Assembly: GCA_025363025.1 (NCBI GenBank) | Contig: JANYEO010000185.1 | Coordinates: forward strand, 1-14,923 | DNA: 14,923 nucleotides | Source: Opitutia bacterium | GTDB taxonomy: Bacteria > Verrucomicrobiota > Verrucomicrobiia > Opitutales > JANYEO01 | Direction: 5' to 3' | Made by a program: the position numbers and the translations under genes | Shown: positions 1 to 6,771 of the stretch, piece after piece | How positions within the stretch are numbered: position 1 is the stretch's first letter | Layout: each line of letters opens with the position of its first letter | Notes under the pieces: generated by a model | What the model was told of the DNA's origin: nothing | Databases searched by the model: none | What the model saw: only the letters and a program-made list of their open reading frames with translations

Positions 1-149
1 GTGATAGCAATATCGCCTAATTTAAATAAGTGATAAGCCGCGGGACTCACCCCGCCCTCGCTGGCAAGAGCCTGGGGTGCAAGCAGAAATAAAAAGCCAG
101 TAAACCAGCTTAATAGAGAAAAATAACGATGGGTGCGATTGGCAGGCAT
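1..149 (-). CDS. atpB: ATP synthase F0 subunit a, N-terminal fragment
   Basis: Partial gene that runs off the left edge; 49 complete codons are visible. Translation begins MPANRTHRYFSLLSWF, continues through a hydrophobic stretch (about residues 10-28) ending in a signal-peptidase-like APQALA, then EGGVSPAAYHLFKLGDIAIT. Subunit a proteins of several non-proteobacterial phyla have this arrangement: a cleavable-looking leader, then a short segment ending just before the first true membrane helix ('..fkiGp..iTnsm..'). Subunit a forms the proton half-channels of the membrane F0 sector. It would be the first gene of an atp operon continuing beyond the window. The ATG at 149 has AGGA directly abutting it, too close for a normal Shine-Dalgarno; no later in-frame ATG is visible, so the start is a best guess. 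The identification rests on a short stretch and is moderate. Confidence 0.6.
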   Translation of the reverse strand, partial: MPANRTHRYFSLLSWFTGFLFLLAPQALASEGGVSPAAYHLFKLGDIAI

Positions 150-282
150 TCCTATAATCACTAATATGCTTTGGAGATGAAGACGGAAAAGGCATTCGTC
201 AATCCTCAAGTCAATAAAAGTGCGATTAAAGACCCCCGAGCAACTGTTTAACGCCTTATCTTATAAGCACGAGAAGAAAAAG

Positions 283-909
283 TTAAGCGACTGAAGCAAG
301 GCGCTCCGCTATTAAAGACTGATGGGCCGTAGCCTTAGACTCAAAAACGGTCTTCATTTCAAAACCCCAAGAAGCGGCCGCAAGGTAGCCCCAAGAAGGA
401 TGGTTTTTAACATAGGATAGGGCCCAGTTAAAATATCCGGTATCATCCGTCCTAAAATAAAGACGACCTCCATGTGCCATCCGCGAAGCCAGCAATGTCA
501 AAAAGTCGGGCTGAATAAGCCGATTTTTATGATGACGCCGCTTGGGCCAAGGATCAGGAAACAAAATATAAACGGTATCAATTAAGACCGTTTCGGGCCA
601 AGAGTCTAATAACTCGGCCGCTTCAGCCTTCATAAAAGAAAGATTTTCAAGCCCCAACCGCACCTTCTTTTTTTCTGACCGCACCAAGCGACTGGCCATT
701 AAATCTACCCCCAGACAATGCGACTGAGGGTGTGCCTGGGCATAGGCTGTTAAAAAATGCCCGTGCCCAGAGCCAATCTCTAAAACAATTGGCCCATGCT
801 TGTTGGATTGCTGGGCCTGCCTATTAGCAGCTACCCACGCCTCCAGGGCTTGCCGAAAGCCAGCCTTACGGTCTGCGATTTTAGTTAACTCAGCTGCATA
901 CTCATTCAT
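283..909 (-). CDS. trmB: tRNA (guanine(46)-N7)-methyltransferase TrmB
   Basis: 208-residue SAM-dependent methyltransferase that makes m7G at position 46 in the tRNA variable loop, in the cytoplasm. Visible landmarks: SAM-binding VLEIGSGHGHF (residues 42-52); acidic end of strand 2 in LGVD (66-69); the TrmB signature FPDPWPKRRHHKNR (117-130), whose Asp-Pro-Trp-Pro and basic run bind the substrate; RTDD (153-156); and the C-terminal TVFESKA (187-193), matching the family's T-x-(Y/F)-E-x-K block. Length is normal for the family. The ATG at 909 has AGGG three bases upstream, one of the few purine-rich sites before a start in this window. It lies 102 bp downstream of nrdA and 133 bp upstream of atpB on the same strand; co-transcription is possible but not shown. 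Nothing is missing from the catalytic core. Confidence 0.95.
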   Translation of the reverse strand: MNEYAAELTKIADRKAGFRQALEAWVAANRQAQQSNKHGPIVLEIGSGHGHFLTAYAQAHPQSHCLGVDLMASRLVRSEKKKVRLGLENLSFMKAEAAELLDSWPETVLIDTVYILFPDPWPKRRHHKNRLIQPDFLTLLASRMAHGGRLYFRTDDTGYFNWALSYVKNHPSWGYLAAASWGFEMKTVFESKATAHQSLIAERLASVA

Positions 910-1011
910 GAACCCTGACTAATGAAGCCTTTCCGAAACTTCAATAGACTTCTTTCAACACTTAGAAAAAACAGCATGCAGAGAGTTTAATTTCAATAAA
1001 GAAGAGCTCGC

Positions 1012-4000
1012 CTACTGACAAGCCTCACACTCCCCGCCGTTAAGCATGGCATCTAGGCTACAGATCCGAACGCGCTCGGTTTCGGCTGCAAGTTCTGCAG
1101 CAGCTTGCCCCATAAGGCCTCGCGTTTCCTTTTTTACGCTGACCGTGGCTTTTTCAATATTAGAGGCCCCCATCGTGCGTAAATAATAAGTCGTCTTTAA
1201 GCCATGATGCCAGGCGGCCCGGTACATGTGTGAAAGCGCCTTTAAATCAGGCTCAGCCAAGAACAAATTAACGGATTGCGATTGATCAATCCACTTTTGC
1301 CGACGCGCTGCAGCGGCTAAAACGTATTCGTAAGGCACCGCAAAAGCCGTGGCATAAACCTGCTTTAAATCCTCCGGAATGGCTTCGATATGGCCCAAAT
1401 CCCCATCAAAATACTTGATAGACTCGGCCATTGCAGCGTCCCAAAGCCCACGCGCCTTCAGTTCGCGTACAAGGTGTGGGTTAAAAACAATAAACTCTCC
1501 GGATAAATTGCTCTTCACATACAAGTTCTTGTAAGAAGGCTCAATGCAAGGGGTTGTCCCCATAATATTGGAAATAGTAGCCGTAGGCGCAATGGCCAAG
1601 ACATTACTATTGCGCATGCCCTGCTTTTGAATTTTTGCCCGCAGCGGCGCCCAATCCAGCTTGCCCCCACGCGGGACGTTAATTGGCAAGCCCCGCTCTT
1701 TTTCCAAAAGATCGACGGTATCGGGTGGTAAAAGGCCACGGTCCCACTTAGAGCCCTTAAAGGTACTATAGCTCCCCCGCTCAGCGGCCAAATCGCTCGA
1801 GGCCTCATAAGCAAAATAGGCAATAGCCTCCATAAACTCGTCATTAAACTCAACAGCAGCCTGAGACGCAAAAGGGATCCGTTTTTTATAAAGGGCATTA
1901 TGCAACCCCATGACCCCCAAGCCAATAGGGCGATGCCGACGATTAGAAGTATCCGCCGCCTGCGTTGGATAAAAATTAATATCAATAACATTATCCAGGG
2001 CCCGAATGGCCACGTGGATAGTCTCCCTTAAACGGTCTAAATCCAGCGCTCCATCTTCTTTTAAGTGCGCATCCAAGATAACACTGCCTAAATTGCAGAC
2101 TGCAGTCTCATCTACCCCTGTATTAAGTGTAATTTCTGTACAGAGATTGGAGCTATGAATCACCCCGACGTGATCTTGCGGGCTACGAATATTGCAAGGG
2201 TCTTTAAACGTAATCCAGGGATGCCCTGTCTCAAATAAGAGAGACAGCATCTTCCGCCAAAGATCAACCGCTGGGATTTTTTGCCCAAAAATCTCCCCCC
2301 GCTCATGCCGGGCCTCATGATGAACATAACGCTCCTCAAAGGCTTGGCCATAAAGCTCGTGCAAATCTGAAACCTCGTTTGACCGAAAGAGAGTCCACTC
2401 TTGCCGGGCCTCTAAACGCTTCATAAACAAGTCGGGAATCCAATTCGCCGTGTTCATATCATGCGCACGGCGACGATCATCCCCCGTATTCCGGCGTAGT
2501 TCAAGAAAATCAACGATATCGTTATGCCATGTCTCCAAATAAGCACAGCCTGTCCCGCGGCGCTTCCCTCCTTGGTTCACAGCCACCAATTGATCATTGT
2601 GGATCTTTAAGAAAGGAATAACGCCCTGGCTTTCGCCATTGGTGCCTTTAATATATCCCCCTGTGCCACGCACAGCCGTCCAACTACCCCCAAGGCCCCC
2701 GGCCCATTTAGCCAAAAAGGCGTTTTCCGCAATACCGCGGATCATAATACTCTCCAAACTATCTTGAACAGAGTAAAGATAACAAGAAGAGAGCTGCTGG
2801 TGAGGCGTGCCCGCATTAAAAAGAGTAGGTGTAGACGAACAAAAACGACGACTCTTGTATAAGTTATACAAACGAATCACCCATTCCTCTCGTGATGCTT
2901 TTTCCGCATGAAATAAGCCCATCGAAACACGCATCCAAAAAAATTGAGGAGTCTCTAGCCGGCGGTGGGATGAACTCGTCTTATCAACAATGAGGTACCG
3001 ATCGTAAAGGGTCTGAATCCCTAAATAATCAAAATCAAGATCCGCAGAAGGGTCCAATGACTCCGCCAAGCGTTCGATATTATAATTTAATAACTCCTTG
3101 GACACGCGGTCGATAGAAACCCCGCGCTCCAAATACTGACGGAACCCACGGACATGAAACTCTTTGAGCTGCCCCACCCCATGACGAACGATATCCCAGC
3201 CCAAAACCTCTTCGTAAATATAGCTCAAAAGAATGCGCGCGGCAAATTTAGCAAAATCTGCATCCTTTTCGATCAACGCTTTCGCATTTAAAATGATCGT
3301 CTTCTTCAAGTCCTCAGCAGACATATCAGAATAAAGTGACCGTCGGAGCTCTCCTTCAATCGCCTCTTTTGATAATTCAAGATCAAGCCCAATCATCGCA
3401 AACTCGATCCGCCGACAAAGCTCTGCCCCATCCCACAAAAAAGATTCCCCATCTGCCCGGCGAATCATCAGAAGGGATGATTGCTCAGCCTCAGCACGCT
3501 CCGACTGGAGTGTTTTTTGAGAAAGATCCCGCTCGGATGCACGCTGAGCCCGGTGCAAAATATACGCTTCGGCAACCTTGAAGTGCCCTTGGCGCATGAG
3601 CTCTTCTTGGACAATTTCTTGAACGTCTTCGATATGAACAAACGCAACCCCTAGGGTCTCCACACGGTCTGCAACCGCGGCTGCAACCGCAACGGCAGCA
3701 GCAGAGTCTAAACTACGAGAAAGAAAGGCCTTGCGAACGGCAATCTCCACTTTGTCTTGTACCCAAGGCACCACTTGCCCGTTGCGACGAATAAGCTTCA
3801 CTTTGGTGTCTGGTCGCATAACAAGCCCCCCTCCCACATGCTCTGATCTTAGAAAAATAAGACTTTTAGCGACGTCATAAGCATGATGCTCTACTAATGT
3901 TTTTTCGAGCAATCGGTAAACATCTGCCCAGGTAACAGCCCCCACTTCTTTTTCCAGCCCCATAAGTGCAGCCTCCATGGCCTCCACAATGCGTGCCACG

Positions 4001-4248
4001 AAACGTTGATTTTCCGGTGTAAAAATCTTTTTGTCTTCGCGGGATAAAAGCAGGTTCACCAAAGCCTCCCCGACAATGGCTGCAATATCCACTGAGGATA
4101 GCCCCTGTTTTTCGGGACCAACTGCGACATTAAAAACACTGGGCAAGCCCCCCAAAGTTTCTCCCCAGGCGAAATGAGGCTTCTGAGGAAATGGGGTTTG
4201 GGTTAAACGCTTAAGCGCAATGTCTTCATTAAAGGCTGAGGATCGCAT
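1012..4248 (-). CDS. nrdA: Ribonucleoside-diphosphate reductase alpha subunit, class I, with multiple ATP-cones
   Basis: 1078-residue large subunit that reduces ribonucleotides to deoxyribonucleotides, using a radical supplied by NrdB. The N-terminal ~350 residues look like three tandem ATP-cone regulatory domains: a degenerate one (about 50-135, lacking the usual K-R-x-G strand), a canonical one (about 149-237, starting KLIRRNG) and a diverged third (about 259-350). The catalytic barrel carries the expected residues: C489 (SSCYL) and C718 (AVCNLGS) as the redox pair, SSNLCTE at 699-705 with N701, thiyl-radical C703 and E705, the radical-relay tyrosines Y1021-Y1022, and a C-terminal C1074-x-x-C1077 for re-reduction. 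The tail CEACQ and the overall design closely resemble Chlamydia NrdA as I recall it. It lies 47 bp after nrdB with no hairpin between, so the two should be co-transcribed. No Shine-Dalgarno precedes the ATG. Confidence 0.96.
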   Translation of the reverse strand: MRSSAFNEDIALKRLTQTPFPQKPHFAWGETLGGLPSVFNVAVGPEKQGLSSVDIAAIVGEALVNLLLSREDKKIFTPENQRFVARIVEAMEAALMGLEKEVGAVTWADVYRLLEKTLVEHHAYDVAKSLIFLRSEHVGGGLVMRPDTKVKLIRRNGQVVPWVQDKVEIAVRKAFLSRSLDSAAAVAVAAAVADRVETLGVAFVHIEDVQEIVQEELMRQGHFKVAEAYILHRAQRASERDLSQKTLQSERAEAEQSSLLMIRRADGESFLWDGAELCRRIEFAMIGLDLELSKEAIEGELRRSLYSDMSAEDLKKTIILNAKALIEKDADFAKFAARILLSYIYEEVLGWDIVRHGVGQLKEFHVRGFRQYLERGVSIDRVSKELLNYNIERLAESLDPSADLDFDYLGIQTLYDRYLIVDKTSSSHRRLETPQFFWMRVSMGLFHAEKASREEWVIRLYNLYKSRRFCSSTPTLFNAGTPHQQLSSCYLYSVQDSLESIMIRGIAENAFLAKWAGGLGGSWTAVRGTGGYIKGTNGESQGVIPFLKIHNDQLVAVNQGGKRRGTGCAYLETWHNDIVDFLELRRNTGDDRRRAHDMNTANWIPDLFMKRLEARQEWTLFRSNEVSDLHELYGQAFEERYVHHEARHERGEIFGQKIPAVDLWRKMLSLLFETGHPWITFKDPCNIRSPQDHVGVIHSSNLCTEITLNTGVDETAVCNLGSVILDAHLKEDGALDLDRLRETIHVAIRALDNVIDINFYPTQAADTSNRRHRPIGLGVMGLHNALYKKRIPFASQAAVEFNDEFMEAIAYFAYEASSDLAAERGSYSTFKGSKWDRGLLPPDTVDLLEKERGLPINVPRGGKLDWAPLRAKIQKQGMRNSNVLAIAPTATISNIMGTTPCIEPSYKNLYVKSNLSGEFIVFNPHLVRELKARGLWDAAMAESIKYFDGDLGHIEAIPEDLKQVYATAFAVPYEYVLAAAARRQKWIDQSQSVNLFLAEPDLKALSHMYRAAWHHGLKTTYYLRTMGASNIEKATVSVKKETRGLMGQAAAELAAETERVRICSLDAMLNGGECEACQ

Positions 4249-4295
4249 GTATTTAAAAGTAAAAAAGTGTTATAAAATAAAGAAATATGCAGGGA

Positions 4296-5381
4296 TTAAA
4301 GTTCGTCATCCCTTACGGTTTGCAAAGCTGACGCTTTTTGATACTCGGTAACGCGACCTTCAAAAAAGTTTTGCTCTTTTTTAATATCCATAAGCTCAGC
4401 AAGCCAAGGGAGAGGGTTCTTAACCCCAGGATTAATAGGAGCAAGGCCAATGCCTTCTAGACGACGATCAGCAATAAAATCAATATACTGCAAAAATTCA
4501 TCGAGGCGTAGGCCTACCGCATTAACAGGCAAACAATCACGAATAAAGGCTTTCTCGAGCTCCACGGCTTCACGCATAAGAGCCACGAGCTCCTGCCGAA
4601 AAGATTCCGTCCAAATATCCGGGTTTTCCTCCACCAAGTCCATGAGGAGATTTCGGAAAAGCTCTATATGATTGGACTCATCCCTCAAGGTATAGCGAAA
4701 CATTTGCCCAACCCCAGGAAACTTATTTTGGCGATATAGAGACAAAATCATCCCAAAAAGACCGTAAAACTGGGTGCCCTCTATGCACTGGCCATAAATA
4801 AACATATTTTTAGCCAAAAGCTGCTTGTTTTCCGTCAACTCCATATCGAGCCCCTGGCGCAACCCTTGAGCCGAACGAGCAGCAAATTCATTTTTAGCAA
4901 TAATCGTCTCGATGCTTTCAAACATGGCTTCTGCCTCATGAGGGTTGATTCCCAGCGAACTAATCATGTAAACCAAAGAATCCGCATGAATATTTTCTTC
5001 ATGCGCATGCCGGCCCAAAACTAATTTAAGCTCCGGAGCCGTGGCGTAGTAACGCACTCCATGGATGACATTGTCCCCGACAATCCCCTCTGCTGCAGAA
5101 AAATAACCAATACCCATTTTAATGATCCAGCGCTCGACATCTGAAATATCTTTAGACCGCCATTGCTCGCAATCGCGCTGCATCTGAACATCTTCTGGCT
5201 CCCAGTGATTGGCCTTCATCGTCCGATAAAGATCATAAGCCCATTGATATTTGAGAGGCAGAATATTGAAATAAGGCGTTTCCCTGCCGTTAATCACACG
5301 TTTGGCCGCAAAAGCAGCTTCTGCTTTTCCGCGATCAAGAATAAAAGTTTTGGAGCCGATTTTGTAAGTGATAGTATCCAT
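4296..5381 (-). CDS. nrdB: Ribonucleoside-diphosphate reductase beta subunit, class Ic-like with leucine at the radical site
   Basis: 361-residue R2 subunit that holds the dinuclear metal site and generates the radical used by NrdA. All six metal ligands can be assigned: E98 (FSAAEG), E129 and H132 (EENIH), E201 (CIEGTQF), E235 and H238 (RDESNH). The first ligand is Glu rather than Asp, as in Chlamydia. The residue four after H132, which is the radical tyrosine Y122 in E. coli and F127 in Chlamydia, is L136 (codon TTG at 4976-4974). Residues matching the Chlamydia electron relay are conserved: W47 (YQWAYD), Y230 (FRYTLRDE) and the C-terminal Y347 (TEYQKA). From these I infer a class Ic-type, metal-centred radical initiator, probably Mn/Fe. 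It is first in the operon, with nrdA 47 bp downstream. The ATG at 5381 has no Shine-Dalgarno; a possible leader ORF stops four bases before it. Confidence 0.95.
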   Translation of the reverse strand: MDTITYKIGSKTFILDRGKAEAAFAAKRVINGRETPYFNILPLKYQWAYDLYRTMKANHWEPEDVQMQRDCEQWRSKDISDVERWIIKMGIGYFSAAEGIVGDNVIHGVRYYATAPELKLVLGRHAHEENIHADSLVYMISSLGINPHEAEAMFESIETIIAKNEFAARSAQGLRQGLDMELTENKQLLAKNMFIYGQCIEGTQFYGLFGMILSLYRQNKFPGVGQMFRYTLRDESNHIELFRNLLMDLVEENPDIWTESFRQELVALMREAVELEKAFIRDCLPVNAVGLRLDEFLQYIDFIADRRLEGIGLAPINPGVKNPLPWLAELMDIKKEQNFFEGRVTEYQKASALQTVRDDEL

Positions 5382-5385
5382 AAAA

Positions 5386-5622
5386 TTAAAAGCTATGCAA
5401 ACGTGTCAAAATGCGGCGACGCGGTACCAGAGACAGGCTTCGTTTGCATAAGCCTATTTCTGAGGGCAGGAATGGGGGGGTACCCAAACCACGGTTAAAA
5501 ACTTCCACACACAGCACCCGAAGAGACTGTATTACATGTAAGAGCCCGCAGCTTTGAGCCCGTATTTTAAGCGAGCAACCCCAAATTCTTCCATTTGCAT
5601 AAGATGATCCAATTAAAACCAT
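5386..5622 (-). CDS. Possible leader ORF upstream of nrdB, unknown protein
   Basis: Open frame of 78 codons beginning MVLIGSSYANGRIWG and ending at a TAA that finishes four bases before the nrdB ATG. GAGG stands five bases before its ATG (GAGGTATATATG), a better ribosome-binding site than any other in this window. The predicted product is rich in Leu, Arg and Ser, has four cysteines, and matches no family I know. It lies outside the larger genes, so it is not a frame shadow. It could be a real small protein, a leader whose translation is coupled to nrdB, or a chance open frame. Codon use does not distinguish these. Confidence that it is a gene is low. Confidence 0.2.
   Translation of the reverse strand: MVLIGSSYANGRIWGCSLKIRAQSCGLLHVIQSLRVLCVEVFNRGLGTPPFLPSEIGLCKRSLSLVPRRRILTRLHSF
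5392..5453. repeat. Inverted repeat just upstream of nrdB
   Basis: On the plus strand GCTATGCAAACG (5392-5403) faces CGTTTGCATAAGC (5441-5453). The arms are complementary over the ten bases TATGCAAACG and again over GC after one extra base, with a 37-base loop. The spacing suits two opposed protein-binding half-sites, or a loose RNA hairpin in the nrdB leader. The near arm ends about ten bases before the nrdB start codon. Confidence 0.5.
5394..5603. repeat. Three copies of a TTTGCATAAG-like motif upstream of nrdBA
   Basis: TTTGCATAAG occurs exactly at 5594-5603 and at 5443-5452 on the plus strand. A third copy, TATGCAAACG at 5394-5403, is the reverse complement of the CGTTTGCATA that overlaps the second copy. 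Three copies within about 210 bp, all upstream of the nrdBA start, suggest binding sites for a regulator. The motif does not resemble the NrdR box or a DnaA box as I know them. Function is inferred from position only. Confidence 0.4.
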
Positions 5623-5901
5623 ATATACCTCTAAGTCACGAAGTTAAGTAAAAATTAAGCCTGCTAAGATCTGTAAAAAAGTAAACCGCTTTTAGGTAAT
5701 ACCTTCTTATCTTCATTAAGCTCCTGCCTAAAGACCATTCACTGGAATCATTATTGGCCCAGATAAACAGTTGCAAAGGGGCGTGCTTCCTTATGCTTGG
5801 TTTTAAGCCTGCCTGGAAACAATCCATCGCGCTCAAGCCTTTAGCCATAAGGAATAAAAGGGCACAAGGCTCCTGAACAAAAACCGTATGTGAGAAAACA
5901 T

Positions 5902-6567
5902 TTAAAGAGGCCATACAGCTTGCTGATATCCCATGTCCCAAAAACAGTACTCCATCTTCGCCGTAATCAAGACATGTCCAACTACACGTTCGCGCTCCGC
6001 GAGCGAAAGATTTTCCCCGATGCGATTAACGACAACGAGCACTTCTTCAACCATCCTTGCATAAGCCTCACCCCCGTAAGTCTCTATCCACTTACAGTAC
6101 AATGGATTGTAAGATTTAGGCTTTGCCAATAAAACCTGACCCACCTTCCAATAAAGCCAATAACAGGAAAGCAGGGCCCCTAAAATCTCATGAAAAGGCC
6201 GGCTATGCGCTACTTTCAAAAAATATGAAGTGTACAGGACGCAGGCAGGAGCAGGCTCCACTGTGGCTAAAAAATCTGCATCTAAGCCCCAATGAGATAA
6301 AAACAAATGAAGGACAGACAACTCAACGAACGTGTTCATCCGCGCATGCTCCGCGAACAATAACAAATCCTGAGAAGATTCTGCCTGCCCTGCCAACAGT
6401 GCAAGCGCCCGACCAAACTCCTTGAGATAAAGCGCATCCTGAATAACATAATGCCGAAATGCTGCTTCATCCAAAGACCCATCGGCTAGCCCCGTTACAA
6501 AGGGATGCACTATGATGCGCTGAAAAATAGGTTCTAGCTTCAGCCAAAGCTCGTCGGTAAAATTCAT
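5902..6567 (-). CDS. tenA: TenA family aminopyrimidine aminohydrolase / thiaminase II
   Basis: 221-residue all-helical cytoplasmic protein of the TenA family. Family members hydrolyse the amino group of 4-amino-5-aminomethyl-2-methylpyrimidine to give HMP for thiamine salvage, and can cleave thiamine. The sequence matches the family throughout, from the N-terminal HPFVTGLADG (21-30). The active-site residues known from Bacillus subtilis TenA line up almost at the same numbers: D44 and Y47 (QDALY), Y112 (YTSY), C135 (LLSCYWLYW), Y164 (ETYGG) and E206 in the C-terminal EYCFWDMGY. The catalytic Cys and Glu are both present, so it should be active. No other thiamine gene or visible TPP riboswitch is near, and it appears to be a single-gene unit divergent from the FKBP gene. 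The ATG at 6567 has no Shine-Dalgarno; the short N-terminus before the first conserved helix fits this start. Confidence 0.93.
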   Translation of the reverse strand: MNFTDELWLKLEPIFQRIIVHPFVTGLADGSLDEAAFRHYVIQDALYLKEFGRALALLAGQAESSQDLLLFAEHARMNTFVELSVLHLFLSHWGLDADFLATVEPAPACVLYTSYFLKVAHSRPFHEILGALLSCYWLYWKVGQVLLAKPKSYNPLYCKWIETYGGEAYARMVEEVLVVVNRIGENLSLAERERVVGHVLITAKMEYCFWDMGYQQAVWPL

Positions 6568-6666
6568 GATTTAAAGATAAAAGGTAAAACCGAGACCCTG
6601 AGACCAAAAAGAAGCAGGGGCAAGTCGGATTTCTAAATGAAGCCCATTCTTTAGCAATTAAATCTT

Positions 6667-6696
6667 TTGAACAAACATCATACAAGGTTCTATTAA
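6667..6696 (+). promoter_or_regulatory. Candidate promoter for the FKBP gene
   Basis: TTGAAC (6667-6672) and TATTAA (6691-6696), separated by 18 bases, resemble a sigma-70-type promoter facing the FKBP gene. Transcription would start near 6703 and leave about 70 bases of leader before the ATG at 6772. It lies in the 204-bp spacer between divergent tenA and the FKBP gene. I see no other feature in that spacer. The match is moderate and AT-rich sequence gives such hits by chance. Confidence 0.3.
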
Positions 6697-6771
6697 TAAT
6701 GATACAGCTACTGAATTTAAAGATTGATTCAAGGGCTTATGTTTTTATCGTTTATCTTTCATTACCTACAC

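Larger units (their letters stand above)
5382..5901. other. 520-bp region between tenA and nrdB without a recognised gene
   Basis: This spacer lies downstream of tenA and upstream of nrdB. I find no tRNA, no recognisable B12 riboswitch (no GCCACTG-like box on the coding strand), no clear NrdR box and no obvious U-tailed terminator for tenA. It does contain the TTTGCATAAG repeats and a possible leader ORF, both listed separately, a run of seven G at 5474-5480, and a perfect TTGACA on the minus strand at 5409-5404. That TTGACA has no good -10 partner: a 17-bp spacing places the -10 on top of the nrdB ATG. The region is likely to hold the nrdBA promoter and regulatory sites, but I cannot point to the promoter. 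Confidence 0.5.

Noticed and set aside
910..1011. Possible terminator hairpin between nrdA and trmB
   Set aside because: The GAAG/CTTC pairing near 923-945 is short and mismatched and has no T-run, so no terminator is claimed.
1515..1991. 158-codon frame inside nrdA on the same strand
   Set aside because: It is an out-of-frame shadow of a strongly conserved NrdA segment, with low-complexity Leu/Arg/Ile composition.
5381..5409. Promoter with TTGACA at 5409-5404 (minus) for nrdB
   Set aside because: The -10 at 17-bp spacing falls on the nrdB start codon and is a poor match, so only the -35-like hexamer is noted.
5401..5640. Cobalamin riboswitch or NrdR box upstream of nrdB
   Set aside because: RNR operons often carry these, but I see no B12-box-like core and the TATATA stretch near 5620 does not fit the NrdR palindrome.
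5636..5941. 101-codon minus-strand open frame overlapping the tenA 3' end
   Set aside because: It begins inside tenA in another frame, has no family resemblance and no ribosome-binding site; most likely chance.
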